A DNA stretch of 64,000 nt from Macrostomum hystrix (GCA_950097015.1 CATNEN010000001.1:7249001-7313000), one strand, 5' to 3'; shown: positions 42,010 to 53,544, counted from the stretch's first letter. Translations and numbers: made by a program. The notes: a model not told the origin generated them from the sequence alone.

Positions 42010-43265
42010 GGATGGTAGAGGAGGCAGAAAATTAGGGTAGAGGAGAGTGAATGAGGGGTAGAGGGGAGAGAGTTGTAAAGGAAAGAGAAGGGTAGAGGAG
42101 AGAGAGAAGGGTAGAGGAGGAGAGAGAAGGGTAGAGGAGGAGAGAGAAGGGTAGAGGAGGAGAGAGAAGGGTAGAGGAGAGAGAAGGGTAGAGGAGGAGA
42201 GTGAAGGGTAGAGGCGGAGAGAGAAGGGTAGAGGAGGAGAGAGAAGGGTAGAGGAGGAGAGAGAAGGGTAGAGGAGGAGAGAGAAGGGTAGAGGAGGAGA
42301 GAGAAGGGTAGAGGAGGAGAGAGAAGGGTAGAGGAGGAGAGAGAAGGGTAGAGGAGGAGAGAGAAGGGTAGAGGAGAGAGAAGGGTAGAGGAGAGAGAAG
42401 GGTAGAGGAGGAGAGTGAAGGGTAGAGGCGGAGAGAGAAGGGTAGAGGAGGAGAGAGAAGGGTAGAGGAGAGAGAAGGGTAGAGGAGGAGAGAGAAGGGT
42501 AGAGGAGGAGAGAGAAGGGTAGAGGAGAGAGAAGGGTAGAGGAGGAGAGTGAAGGGTAGAGGCGGAGAGAGAAGGGTAGAGGAGGAGAGAGAAGGGTAGA
42601 GGAGAGAGAAGGGTAGAGGAGGAGAGAGAAGGGTAGAGGAGGAGAGAGAAGGGTAGAGGAGGAGAGAGAAGGGTAGAGGAGAGAGAAGGGTAGAGGAGGA
42701 GAGTGAAGGGTAGAGGCGGAGAGAGAAGGGTAGAGGAGGAGAGAGAAGGGTAGAGGAGAGAGAAGGGTAGAGGAGGAGAGAGAAGGGTAGAGGAGGAGAG
42801 AGAAGGGTAGAGGAGGAGAGAGAAGGGTAGAGGAGAGAGAAGGGTAGAGGAGGAGAGTGAAGGGTAGAGGCGGAGAGAGAAGGGTAGAGAAGGAGAGAGA
42901 AGGGTAGAGGAGAGAGAAGGGTAGAGGAGGAGAGAGAAGGGTAGAGGAGGAGAGAGAAGGGTAGAGGAGGAGAGAGAAGGGTAGAGGAGGAGAGAGAAGG
43001 GTAGAGGCGGAGAGAGAAGGATAGAGGAGGAGAGAGAAGGGTAGAGGAGAGAGAAGGGTAGAGGAGGAGAGAGAAGGGTAGAGGAGGAGAGAGAAGGGTA
43101 GAGGAGGAGAGAGAAGGGTACAGGAGGAGAGAGAAGGGTAGAGGAGGAGAGAGAAGGATAGAGGAGAGTGAAGGGTAGAGGAGAGAGAAGGGTAGAGGAG
43201 GAGAGAGAAGGATAGAGGAGGAGAGAGGAGAGAAGGGTAGGGGAGAGAGATGGAGTGGTAGAGGA
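42010..43265. repeat. Minisatellite, 20/17 bp purine-only unit
   Basis: About 65 copies of GGGTAGAGGAGGAGAGAGAA and its 17 bp deletion variant, plus occasional AGGCGGAG and GAGTGAAG variants. A block of about 10 units (variant order 20-17-20-AGTG-AGGCGG) repeats several times. The strand is almost pure purine, so a triplex-forming H-DNA structure is physically possible. A 435-codon minus-strand frame is a periodic artefact. Confidence 0.95.
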
Positions 43266-43675
43266 TAGGAAGGAAATACTAATGTAGATCACAATTTCAC
43301 AAGCATGAGTGATGAGTCACACATCCATTGCGCTCAATTAATTAGCAAGTTACGGAATTCAAGCTTCTCAATGTCCACTTCATGTTCATGTTCATGTTTT
43401 TCTATTCCTCTCTCAATAGGTTTGAGTTGATCCATAAGTTTAATTTTTTTGTTTCCTAAATAAAAATCCGATATTGTCAAGAAAGTTGGCTTCCCTTGAT
43501 TCCCATTCCTATTGTTCGTTATGAAAAGCTGTGTACAAATACACTATAGATATACGAGAACTAAATGTATGATTTACAAGAATAACAAAAAAGTAGGTAA
43601 ACGTTTCGTCTATAATGTGCGAGCGAGAAGGCATGTGGGAAAAGATGACAACTGGATAAGAATACGCTGGGAGAA
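43266..43675. other. Intergenic, no gene recognised
   Basis: Unique AT-rich sequence. Confidence 0.45.
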
Positions 43676-43935
43676 AACAATGGGAGAAGAAGACTAGGAG
43701 AAGAAGACATTGGGAGAAGAAGACTAGGAGAAGAAGACATTGGGAGAAGAAGACTAGGAGAAGAAAACAATTGGAGAAGAAGACATTGGGAGAAGAAGAC
43801 TAGGAGAAGAAGACATTGGGAGAAGAAGACATTGGGAGAAGAATACATTAGGAGAAGAATACTAGGAGAAGAAGACATTGGGAGGAGAAGACATTGGGAG
43901 AAGAAGAAGACATTGGGAGGAGAAGACAGTGGAAG
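43676..43935. repeat. Minisatellite, ~15/30 bp purine-rich unit
   Basis: About 17 copies of modules GAAGACATTGGGAGAA and GAAGACTAGGAGAA. Confidence 0.92.
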
Positions 43936-43939
43936 AGAC

Positions 43940-44232
43940 GTCATCGAGCAATCGGAAAAAATCTAAAGTCAACGTAGCAGAAGCCCTCTCTATACGTTAG
44001 AAGCAGTGCCACTCAACCCTCACAGCAAAAGCTATCAGCCAATGGGATTGCGCCTAGGACGCACCCGATTGGACTAGGCTAGAGCGAGAAGCGAGATCTG
44101 AGGAGGGGTTGGGCCTTACTGGCGGGCCCTAAAATCAGTTTTTCTCGACCGTCCGTCCAAAGTTATTTTGCTTGTTAATCTTCTACAAAAAACCCAAGCA
44201 ACAGAATAAAGCAGAAATTGAAGGTAGACAAA
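43940..44232 (+). promoter_or_regulatory. Candidate Tbx2/3 promoter / 5' UTR
   Basis: Unique, relatively GC-rich sequence directly upstream of the Tbx2/3 ATG. It includes AGCCAATGGGA (CCAAT box) and an inverted ATTGG within CGATTGGACT. Acceptor-like CAACAG and AAGCAG lie 25-35 bp before the ATG. No TATA box is evident. The assignment rests on position and these motifs only. Confidence 0.4.
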
Positions 44233-47200
44233 ATGGCCTCCAATCCGTTTGATCCTGTGTTCCTGCAGAGCTCGATCGCTCAATCCGCGGCATCCACGGC
44301 CGCTGCAGCTTCGGTGTTTGGTTGGGCATTTGAACAGCAGCAGCAGCAGCAGCAGCAGGATCTGGCCAGCACTGGAACGATAGTTAAAGATCAACCGAGG
44401 GTGGATCTGATGGAGAAAGAACTGTGGAATCAGTTCCACTCAGTGGGAACTGAAATGGTCATCACCAAGAGCGGAAGGTGAGCAGTTTTTAGGGATTATT
44501 TCATTCGGAGAAATTTTCCTCTGCGTGTGACTTTTTTAGTGGGACTTTGTCCTAATTCTTTCTTTTGGGATTTTATCCCGATTCTTCAGTGGCATTTCAT
44601 CTTGATTCTTCAGTGGGATTTCATCCCGATTCTTCAGTGGGATTTCATCCCGATTCTTCATTGGGATTTCATCTTGATTCTTCAGTGGGATTTCATCTTG
44701 ATTCTTCAGTGGAATTTCATCCCGATTCTTTAGTGGGATTTTATCACGATTCTTCAGTGGGATTTCATCCCGATTCTTCAGTGGGATTTTATCCCGATTC
44801 TTCAGTGGGATTTCATCCCGATTCTTCAGTGGGATTTCATCTTGATTCTTCCGTGGGATTTCATCCCGATTCTTCAGTGGGATTTTATCCCGATTCTTCA
44901 GTGGGATTTCATCCCGATTCTTCAGTGGGATTTCATCCCGATTCTTCATTGGGACTTCATCTTGATTCTTCAGTGGGATTTCATCTTGATTCTTCAGTGG
45001 GATTTCATCTTGATTCTTCAGTGGGATTTCATCTTGATTCTTCATTGGGACTTCATCTTGATTCTTCAGTGGGATTTCATCCCGATTCTTCAGTGGGATT
45101 TCATCTTGATTCTTCAGTGGGATTTCATCTTGATTCTTCATTGGGATTTCATCTTGATTCTTCAGTGGGATTTCATCTTGATTCTTCAGTGGGATTTCAT
45201 CTTGATTCTTCAGTGGGATTTCATCTTGATTCTTCATTGGGATTTCATCTTGATTCTTCAGTGGGATTTCATCTTGATTCTTCAGTGGGATTTCATCTTG
45301 ATTCTTCAGTGGGATTTCATCTTGATTCTTCATTGGGATTTCATCTTGATTCTTCAGTGGGATTTCATCTTGATTCTTCATTGGGATTTCATCTTGATTC
45401 TTCATTGGGACTTCATCTTGATTCTTCAGTGGGATTTCATCTTGATTCTTCAGTGGGATTTCATCTTGATTCTTCAGTGGGATTTCATCTTGATTCTTCA
45501 TTGGGATTTCATCTTGATTCTTCAGTGGGATTTCATCTTGATTCTTCAGTGGGATTTCATCTTGATTCTTCAGTGGGATTTCATCTTGATTCTTCATTGG
45601 GATTTCATCTTGATTCTTCAGTGGGATTTCATCTTGATTCTTCAGTGGGATTTTATCCCGATTCTTCAGTGGGATTTCATTCCGATTCTTCAGTGGGATT
45701 TCATCCCGATTCTTCAGTGGGATTTCATCCCGATTCTTCAGTGGGATTTAATCTTGTTTCTTCAGTGGGATTTCATCCCGATTCTTCTGAAGGATTTTAT
45801 CCCAACTCTTGAATGAAACATTATCCTTTTTTCAGTGGGATTATATGCCTTTTCGTCACTGGGGATTTTATTCCGATTATTCATTGGGATTATAATCAGA
45901 TTCTTCACAGGGATTTTATCCCAATTGTTTATCCTATGCTTGCAGCATCTAAATTCGTTTCATCAAACTTTTCAGTTAAATTTTTTATCTCAACACCGAA
46001 TCAAAGTCAGATATCAGTTAATAAAACTGTGCTAGTGTCCATGCGGCAGCAGCCTCTGCAATCTGCACACGGCACATTTCAAAGGTCTCTCGAGTTTCCA
46101 GACATTTTGGCGCCGTGAAGCTAGATTTGGTAGAGACGCGCTCTTAAAAAATGTTTAAACTGCCAAGTCCTAAAACAGCTTTTTGACTTGAAAACATGTC
46201 TAATTACACCCAAAAATCTGTGCTGGCACTGCATCGGTGCCTGCAAGTCTACTTGATGTTTGCTTGAGTTCATCAACTGCTTGAAAAAAATAGTTTGTGT
46301 TTATACAGCTCGAGTGCAGTGCAGTACATTGTGCAGTGCCTGTGATGATGTCTTGTTTTGTTTAGGTTCGCTATTGCTCGACTCTAGACTGTAGAACCAG
46401 TGTGACACTATACTCACATTTTATTCGAACTACAATGAATCGATTGAATGACTGTCTCCTCGATTATGGCAAGCTCCGATGCAGGGATAAATTAACTTTA
46501 ACTAATTTGGATTTTAAGAATAATTATCATATTTTATATTAAAAAATCCACATTTATTTGTTTAAATCAATCGGACAATTAATCACAAAAGTTGTGTGCC
46601 TGGGGTCCAACTATGCGAAGAGCAAAAATTGAGAAATTTCCATGATTCCTAGAAAATATCTGATTAAAGACCTTTTTGCGTGCATCAAAAATTTACGGAA
46701 TCAAATAACAATCTACTTATTTTTCTGCTATAGGAAATCAAATAAAATAGATGGCTATTTTTCATGACTGTTGGATTGCTATGTACTCAGTGAGTCAAGC
46801 AGGTAGTTTTATTCTTGGGATTTTGTTTTTAATTGAAGTTTCCTGAAAAATATTTCCCGCAGATGACCATCATATTTCACCCAGTTAAATAAATTTGAGA
46901 TGCGAAAAAATATTCTATTTGACGAAAATGGACAATATACTCAAGGGAGGTTGTCAGAAGGAGTGTGTCAGAAGGAGTGTGTCAGAGGGAGGGTGTCAGA
47001 AGGAGTGTGTCAGAGGGAGGTTGTCAGAATGAGTATGTCAGAAGGAGGGTGTCAGAAGGGAGTGTGTCAGAAGGAGGGTGTCAGAAGGAGGGTGTCAGAA
47101 GGGAGAAGTCAGAACGAGTGTGTCAGAAGGGAGGAGTCAGAAGGAGTGTGTCAGGAGGGTGTCAGAAGGAGTGTGTCAGAAGGAGTGTGTCAGAAGGAGT

Positions 47201-50200
47201 GTGTCAGAAGGAGGGTGTCAGAAGGAGGGTGTCAGAAGGAGGGTGTCAGAAGGGAGGAGTCAGAAGGAGTGTGTCAGAAGGAGTGTGTCAGAAGGAATGT
47301 GTCAGAAGGAGGGTGTCAGAAGGAGGGTGTCAGAAGGGAGAAGTCAGAACGAGTGTGTCAGAAGGGAGGAGTCAGAAGGAGTGTGTCAGGAGGGTGTCAG
47401 AAGGAGTGTGTCAGAAGGAGTGTGTCAGAAGGAGGGTGTCAGAAGGGAGAAGTCAGAACGAGTGTGTCAGAAGGGAGGAGTCAGAAGGAGTGTGTCAGGA
47501 GGGTGTCAGAAGGAGTGTGTCAGAAGGAGTGTGTCAGAAGGAGGGTGTCAGAAGGAGTGTGTCAGAAGGAGTGTGTCAGAAGGAGGGTGTCAGAAGGAGG
47601 GTGTCAGAAGGGTGGTGTCAGAAGGAGGGTATCCAGTTGCATATAGTTTATCATAGGAAGTCATCGCGGCAACAGCTTAGAAGTAATCGAATTCAATTAA
47701 AACTGCAATAGTGTAGGCCAATTATCTTGAGCAAACAATTGGCTAATTAGACTGTCAAAACGGTGGTCTCTAGACCCTGAGGTTGATAGCTCATACACAA
47801 CTAACCACAGGTTCTATACGATTGCTTAACTATCGAGTTAGATCAATATTAAAGAAAGAGAAAAAATTCTGAAGCAGAAAATCCAATCAAGCCGGATAAG
47901 CGGATGCCGACTCTAAGAGTCCCAGTTGCTTGTGTTTGTACTCATTAGATTTACCTGTCAATGCTGGTGTTTGCTCTGCTCTGCCAATAGGGAACCACTA
48001 TGGATGATAGATGATCGGTCTATGAACAAACCTGACTACTGCTGGTTGAGCACTTCAGGATAATGAAGAAACCGAGATAATAATTACATGGCTTAGAGTG
48101 ACAGACGAGATTTTAAAGTGACAGTGGAGATTGTAGAGTGACAAAGGAGATTGTAGAGTGACAGAGGAGATTGTAGAGTGACAGAGGGGATTGAAGAGTG
48201 ACAGAGCAGATGGTTGAGTGACAGAAGGGATTGTAGAGTGACAGAGGGGATTGAAGAGTGACAGAGCAGATGGTTGAGTGACAGAAGGGATTGTAGAGTG
48301 ACAGAGGGGATTGTAGAATGACAGAGGAGATTGTAGAGTGACGGAAGAGATTGTAGAGTGACAGAGGAGATTGTAGAGTGACAGAGAAGAGGCAGTCAAT
48401 ACAGTAAATACTGAGGAATGACAGCCTATCCATCTGTTTCCCGTCTGGTTTCCAGGCGCATGTTTCCGCCATTCAAAGTCCGTGTGTCCGGTCTGGATAA
48501 AAAAGCAAAATACGCGATGCTGATGGACATTGTGCCAGTCGACGATTGCAGGTAAGTGAGGTGTCAGGTAGGTTACTGAGGTGTCGGGTAGGTTACTGAG
48601 GTGTCAGGTAGGATACTGAGGTGTCAGGTAGGTTACTGAGGTGTCGGGTAGGTTACTGAGGTGTCAGGTAGGATACTGAGGTGTCAGGTAGGATACTGAG
48701 GTGTCAGGTAGGATACTGAGGTGTCAGGTAGGATACTGAGGTGTCAGGTAGGTTACTGAGGTGTCGGGTAGGTTACTGAGGTGTCAGGTAGGATACTGAG
48801 GTGTCAGGTAGGATACTGAGGTGTCAGGTAGGATACTGAGGTGTCAGGTAGGATACTGAGGTGTCAGGTAGGTTACTGAGGTGTCGGGTAGGTTACTGAG
48901 GTGTCAGGTAGGATACTGAGGTGTCAGGTAGGATACTGAGGTGTCAGGTAGGATACTGAGGTGTCAGGTAGGATACTGAGGTGTCGGGTAGGATACTGAG
49001 GTGTCAGGTAGGATACTGAGGTGTCAGGTAGGATACTGAGGTGTCGGGTAGGTTACTGAGGTGTCAGGTAGGATACTGAGGTGTCAGGTAGGATACTGAG
49101 GTGTCAGGTAGGATACTGAGGTGTCAGGTAGGATACTGAGGTGTCAGGTAGGATACTGAGGTGTCAGGTAGGTTACTGAAGTGTCAGGTACGATACTGAG
49201 GTGTCAAGTAGGATAATGAGGTGTCAAAAGCTGTCAAAAAACTGCAACCCCACCGCCTTTGACGTCACTCCTCAGGTACAAGTTCCACAACTCTCGCTGG
49301 ATCATCGCTGGCAAGGCGGATCCGGAAATGCCCAAACGAATTTACATCCACCCTGACAGTCCTAGTACCGGCGAACAATGGATGCAAAAGATTGTCAGCT
49401 TTCATAAACTCAAGCTTACTAACAACATCTCGGATAGGCATGGCTTTGTAAGCATATTTATAGCCAATCATGATTTGAAGGCTGATTTTAAATAATAATA
49501 AAAAAATATTTCACCTCACCAAGCAGACAGTACTGAACTCCATGCACAAGTATCAGCCGAGATTTCATCTGGTTTGCGCCAACGAAATTCTGCGTTTGCC
49601 GTTTTCGCAATTTCGATCGTTTATTTTCGCCGAGACGGCGTTTGTTGCCGTGACAGCCTATCAGAATGAGAGAATCACCCAGCTAAAGATTGATCACAAT
49701 CCCTTTGCTAAAGGATTTCGCGACAGCGGCGGCGGCCGCAGCTCCAAGAAGATGTGAGCGATGTGGCGGAGATGAATGCTTGGGTGACGGGATGGCAGGT
49801 TAATTAGTTGGGTCAACAGTTGAGTCAGTGTGGGTCAACAGGTGAGTCAGTGTGGGTCAACGGGTGAGTCAGTGTGGGTCAACAGGTGAGTCAGTGTGGG
49901 TCAACGGGTGAGTCAGTGTGGGTCAACAGGTGAGTCAGTGTGGGTCAACAGTTGAGTCAGTGTGGGTCAACAGGTGAGTCAATGTGGGTCAACAGGTGAG
50001 TCAGTGTGGGTCAACAGTTGAGTCAGTGTGGGTCAACAGGTGAGTCAGTGTGGGTCAACGGGTGAGTCAGTGTGGGTCAACAGGTGAGTCAGTGTGGGTC
50101 AACGGGTGAGTCAGTGTGGGTCAACGGGTGAGTCAGTGTGGATCAACAGGTGAGTCAGTGTGGGTCAACAGGTGAGTCAGTGTGGGTCAATAGACAAAGC

Positions 50201-52573
50201 AGGGAGATTGTGGCACACATTAATGATCTGCTAAAAGTCTCTATTAACCCCTCCATCGCTCGCCAGCAAGCTGAACGACAGCCAGTACCTGTTAGAGCAG
50301 GGTCACATGACCCAGCTGCAGCATCAGCATGATCATCGCCAGCGGCTGCTACAACGCCGCTGTGTCAACGCAGACACCAGTAGCTTCGGCGCTATTCATC
50401 AGCGGAGCCTCCAAGATTGCGGCGAAGAAGAATGCGACGAGGATGATGAAGAAGATCAGTTGCTGGACTCGTCCCACATTCGACATGCGGGGCATTTTGA
50501 ACGGCTTCGAGCTCAACGCGACTGTCAGCGATGTAATCGACTACCGACATCGTCCGGCGCCGCTGCATCTTCTGCCTCGGCCAATGAAGGTGGAGCCAGT
50601 CCAGACAATACCGTGACGTCGAGCGATCTGCCTGACTCTGCTGGTGGTGGACTGGCTAATGGTTTGTAGCCTGCCTTATTCAATATTTTTTTCAAGCTAC
50701 CTCATTCCATGCCTATCTTTAATGTACACTCGGAAACCAGCCACCTCACTCCCTGCCTGTCTTAAATGTACATTCGGAAACCAGCCACCTCACTCCCTGC
50801 CTATCTTAAATGTACACTCGGAAACCAGCCACCTCACTCCCTGCCTACCTACCCAGCCCTGCATCTTTCCATCGCGACTCCTGTTGTATACGACAAGCGT
50901 TAAAGTTATAACGCTATTTTCAGGGGCCATTTATTCGAAAAATCGATTTCTAGCTTTTTGTCGAAAAAAATCTGGCCATAACCTGCTCAGTGAAGTTGAG
51001 CAGAAAACTCAACTGCACATGGGCGGCATGCGATCATAAAGACATATATTTATAGAGACAGGTGGTATATGGCTTAGTCTATGGTTTGGTTAATGAGGCA
51101 ATTCCACCTAATCGCCAATTAACCCTCTTTGATTTTATTTTGGTGCCTATCGAAGTGAAACTTCATTCCTTTAATCTCCAGAGCTTCTAGAGGCAATGCT
51201 AGGAATGATTCACAGGGTATGAAAATGGATTTTCTGTTTATGCTACCTTGAATTCAATGGAATTTTTTTCGGGGGGGGAGGAGGTTATAAATGGCTGCGG
51301 ACATAGAAGCTTTTCCGTGTTAGATAAACTTGTCAACTTAACTGTCAAGCCAACTGACAACTTTAGCCACCTGAATCTGGGAAACCAAACTGATTTGTTG
51401 CCTAGCAACTAAATTTGTACCCGTTTCAATTTTCGCTTTTGTGCCATTTGACAACTGTCAATCAATGTCAACCAGAAACCCATAAAGCCGATGATTTAAA
51501 ACTGATTATATTATCCAACATATTGTCTAACCTTGTCTAACAGTGTGTGGTGACCTTGTCTAACAGTGTGTGGAGACCTTGTCTAACAGTGTGTGGAGAC
51601 CTTGTCTAACAGTGTGTGGTGACCTTGTCTAACAGTGTGTGGTGACCTTGTCTAACAGTGTGTGGAGACCTTGTCTAACAGTGTGTGGTGACCTTGTCTA
51701 ACAGTGTGTGGAGACCTTGTCTAACAGTGTGTGGAGACCTTGTCTAACAGTGTGTGGAGACCTTGTCTAACAGTGTGTGGAGACCTTGTCTAACAGTGTG
51801 TGGTGACCTTGTCTAACAGTGTGTGGTGACCTTGTCTAACAGTGTGTGGAGACCTTGTCTAACAGTGTGTGGTGACCTTGTCTAACAGTGTGTGGTGACC
51901 TTGTCTAACAGTGTGTGGTGACCTTGTCTAACAGTGTGTGGAGACCTTGTCTAACAGTGTGTGGAGACCTTGTCTAACAGTGTGTGGAGACCTTGTCTAA
52001 CAGTGTGTGGTGACCTTGTCTAACAGTGTGTGGTGACCTTGTCTAACAGGCTGTCGAGACGTTGTCTGAATGGTTGGAGACCTTGTCAAGCTTGTCTAAC
52101 ATGTTATTGACCCTGCTGTAACACATTTGCGAATTCCAGAGTTCGTTTCTGCCACGCGCTGTCACAATCCACCGCTGCAGCCGCTGCCGATGGCGCCAAT
52201 GATCCACCAGCCGTGGGTGATGCCGCAGTCGTCCTATACACAGCTTTATCTTCATCAGCAGCACCTGTTTCACACTATTCAGCAGGGTTGGTGTTCTACC
52301 GCGGCATCAGCACACAAGCCAGCATCCCACGATGTCGCCTCCGCAGCAGCCGCCGCCGCCGCAGCCGCAGCCGCCGCGATGCAATTCTCCCAGCAGCTGA
52401 TGCTGATGAATCAACAATTGCAACTCAATCCAAGTCCAATGAACTCATCCGTGGCCAAAGTGCTGTCGATGGAATCATTCAAGCGAGATGATCGGTCAAC
52501 AGATTTCACAAAGATTGACACTCTAATTGAGCGCAGAGATCAATCAAAGTCTGCAGCTCAACCTGACAGCTGA
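44233..52573 (+). CDS. Tbx2/3: T-box transcription factor, Tbx2/3 (omb) subfamily
   Basis: Six plus-strand exons join to 522 residues: 44233-44477, 48456-48551, 49276-49447, 49527-49753, 50267-50661 and 52140-52573; all phases match. The T-box (about 55-255) starts [20 protein letters not shown] and runs through [51 protein letters not shown] and [20 protein letters not shown] to [20 protein letters not shown] and GFRDSG. The [15 protein letters not shown] and [12 protein letters not shown] variants place it with Tbx2/3 rather than Tbx4/5 or Tbx1. Such proteins bind T-sites in DNA as nuclear repressors in patterning and cell-fate control. The N-terminus is short (about 55 residues, with a run of 8 Gln) compared with vertebrate Tbx2/3. 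The C-terminus is acidic ([12 protein letters not shown]) in exon 5 and has a run of 12 Ala in exon 6. Four of five introns contain minisatellites. AATAAA lies about 30 bp past the stop. Confidence 0.95.
44560..45830. repeat. Minisatellite, 24 bp unit, in Tbx2/3 intron 1
   Basis: About 53 copies with core GGGATTTCATCTTGATTCTT; CAGT/CATT and CTTG/CCCG variants alternate with local periodicity. The unit length is divisible by 3, so open frames of 350-415 codons exist on both strands; I regard them as artefacts inside an intron. Confidence 0.95.
45831..46935. other. Tbx2/3 intron 1, unique part
   Basis: About 1.1 kb of non-repetitive intronic sequence between two arrays. This is a reasonable place for an enhancer, but I see no specific motif cluster. 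Confidence 0.4.
46940..47635. repeat. Minisatellite, ~14 bp unit with higher-order blocks, in Tbx2/3 intron 1
   Basis: About 48 copies of GTGTCAGAAGGAGK, interspersed with AAGTCAGAACGA and GAGTCAGAAGGA variants. A block of roughly 10 units containing GGGAGAAGTCAGAACGAG then GGAGGGTGTCAGAAGG recurs at least three times. Confidence 0.94.
47636..48090. other. Tbx2/3 intron 1, unique part
   Basis: No feature recognised. Confidence 0.4.
48100..48390. repeat. Minisatellite, 20 bp unit, in Tbx2/3 intron 1
   Basis: About 14 copies with core GAGTGACAGAGGAGATTGTA, ending about 65 bp before exon 2. Confidence 0.94.
48555..49228. repeat. Minisatellite, 20 bp unit, filling Tbx2/3 intron 2
   Basis: About 33 copies of GAGGTGTCAGGTAGGATACT. 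The first unit begins five bases after the exon 2 donor (GCAG|GTAAGTGAGG). Each unit contains CAGGTAGG, a near-consensus 5' splice site. Confidence 0.96.
49805..50195. repeat. Minisatellite, 22 bp unit, in Tbx2/3 intron 4
   Basis: About 18 copies of GGGTCAACAGGTGAGTCAGT. Many units contain CAGGTGAGT, a perfect 5' splice-site consensus that is better than the real donor (GAT|GTGAGC) about 50 bp upstream. Confidence 0.96.
50712..50850. repeat. Short minisatellite, ~44 bp x3, in Tbx2/3 intron 5
   Basis: Three copies with core AATGTACACTCGGAAACCAG, starting about 50 bp after the exon 5 donor. Confidence 0.9.
50851..51525. other. Tbx2/3 intron 5, unique part
   Basis: Non-repetitive intronic sequence with a short poly-G tract near 51271; no other feature recognised. 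Confidence 0.4.
51530..52060. repeat. Minisatellite, 23 bp unit, in Tbx2/3 intron 5
   Basis: About 23 copies of CTTGTCTAACAGTGTGTGGW. Each unit contains a TCTAACAG that resembles a 3' splice acceptor. Confidence 0.95.
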
Positions 52574-52597
52574 TAGTTGGGCCGAAGTTCTCAAAGC

Positions 52598-52606
52598 GAA
52601 ATAATA
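52598..52606 (+). terminator. Candidate Tbx2/3 polyadenylation signal
   Basis: AATAAA within GAAATAATAAACTTTG, close after the TGA stop. Confidence 0.5.
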
Positions 52607-52879
52607 AACTTTGAAAATACAATAATGATACGAAAACGAACAAAATCTGCTTTAATTCGTTGTATTAATCATACTGTATGAACGTTTTCATCATTCTCAA
52701 AGTTTGTAGTTTCCGTTTTTTTTGTATTTTTTATTCCAATGATATTCCATGTAAATTATGTCAAAGACAGCTTGACACTTTGAAATTAGCGAATAGATTT
52801 AAAAAAAATTAATACTGTATTGCTGTTTTGTTGTCTAAAGAAACAATTTATTTGTGACGTAATAAACAGACTAAGATAT

Positions 52880-53010
52880 TGATAGAGTTATATTTCCGTT
52901 TTAAAAATCTGACACAAAGGACACAATTTTTTCCAGTAGATTCGGGAATCGAACCCCCGACCTTCAAGTCGTTAGTCCGATGCTCTAGCTACATTATATC
53001 CCATACAAGA
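52880..53010 (-). mobile_element. SINE-like, family 3 (tRNA-derived)
   Basis: On the minus strand TAGCTAGAGCATCGGACTAA (A box and anticodon region like a Lys-type tRNA) and GGGGGTTCGATTCCCG (B box) are followed by CTACTGGAAAAAATTGTGTC. The acceptor-stem halves do not pair, so it is a tRNA-derived element rather than a tRNA gene. Confidence 0.6.
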
Positions 53011-53535
53011 ATACTAGCAATGCACCGGTATTTATGACACGGATGCTGTCAGTCCCGAGTCATCCTACCGGAGCAGTCCATGCTAGTCTATCCTAACCTT
53101 GCCAGTAGGGAACTCGGTAAATTAGATAACGCAATTTCCTAGACAATCGCTTCATCAGAGACTGGAACTGGGATGATTTTATGGCGGGGTTAACGAGTGT
53201 TCTCGTATCTTTAGCTTCAATTGAAGTGGAGCAGCCGCATTTACCATGGTTTATTCTGGGAGTAACATAGCTCGTAGTTTGAGCTAATCCTTGCAGACTA
53301 TTTCCACTCTTTCCAAATTCTTTCCTATTTTTTTTTCTCTTTAAATCTCTTCGAAGGTCCCGATTCGATCCCAGGCAAAGCTATAGGATTTTTACTCTAT
53401 AGTCAATTATCTAATTTATAAACGAGACTAAATGGCGAGCTGGTCTGCTAACTCACTCAATGGCCGACTGAAAAGGTTTTATGCTTCGCAGGTCAAAGAG
53501 AAAATCCAAGCGATGAAAGCGCGCCCAATTGACAG
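53011..53535. other. Intergenic, with a possible SINE B box
   Basis: Mostly unique. CCCGATTCGATCCCAGG near 53360 looks like a further tRNA-derived B box, but no body could be aligned. Confidence 0.35.
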
Positions 53536-53544
53536 AGAAATATT

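Noticed and set aside
41985-43292. 435-codon minus-strand ORF (LLYPSLSS repeats)
   Set aside because: Purine-only minisatellite cannot contain stop codons on its complement in most frames.
44536-45812. 353- and 415-codon ORFs (KNQDEIPL and SVGFHLDS repeats)
   Set aside because: 24 bp array inside Tbx2/3 intron 1; open on both strands, and removed by a well supported splice.
46900-47711. Three overlapping ~190-250 codon Cys-containing ORFs
   Set aside because: 14 bp array open in all three plus frames, inside Tbx2/3 intron 1.
52930-53000. Intact tRNA gene on the minus strand
   Set aside because: A and B boxes are good but the acceptor-stem halves do not pair and downstream sequence matches a SINE family.
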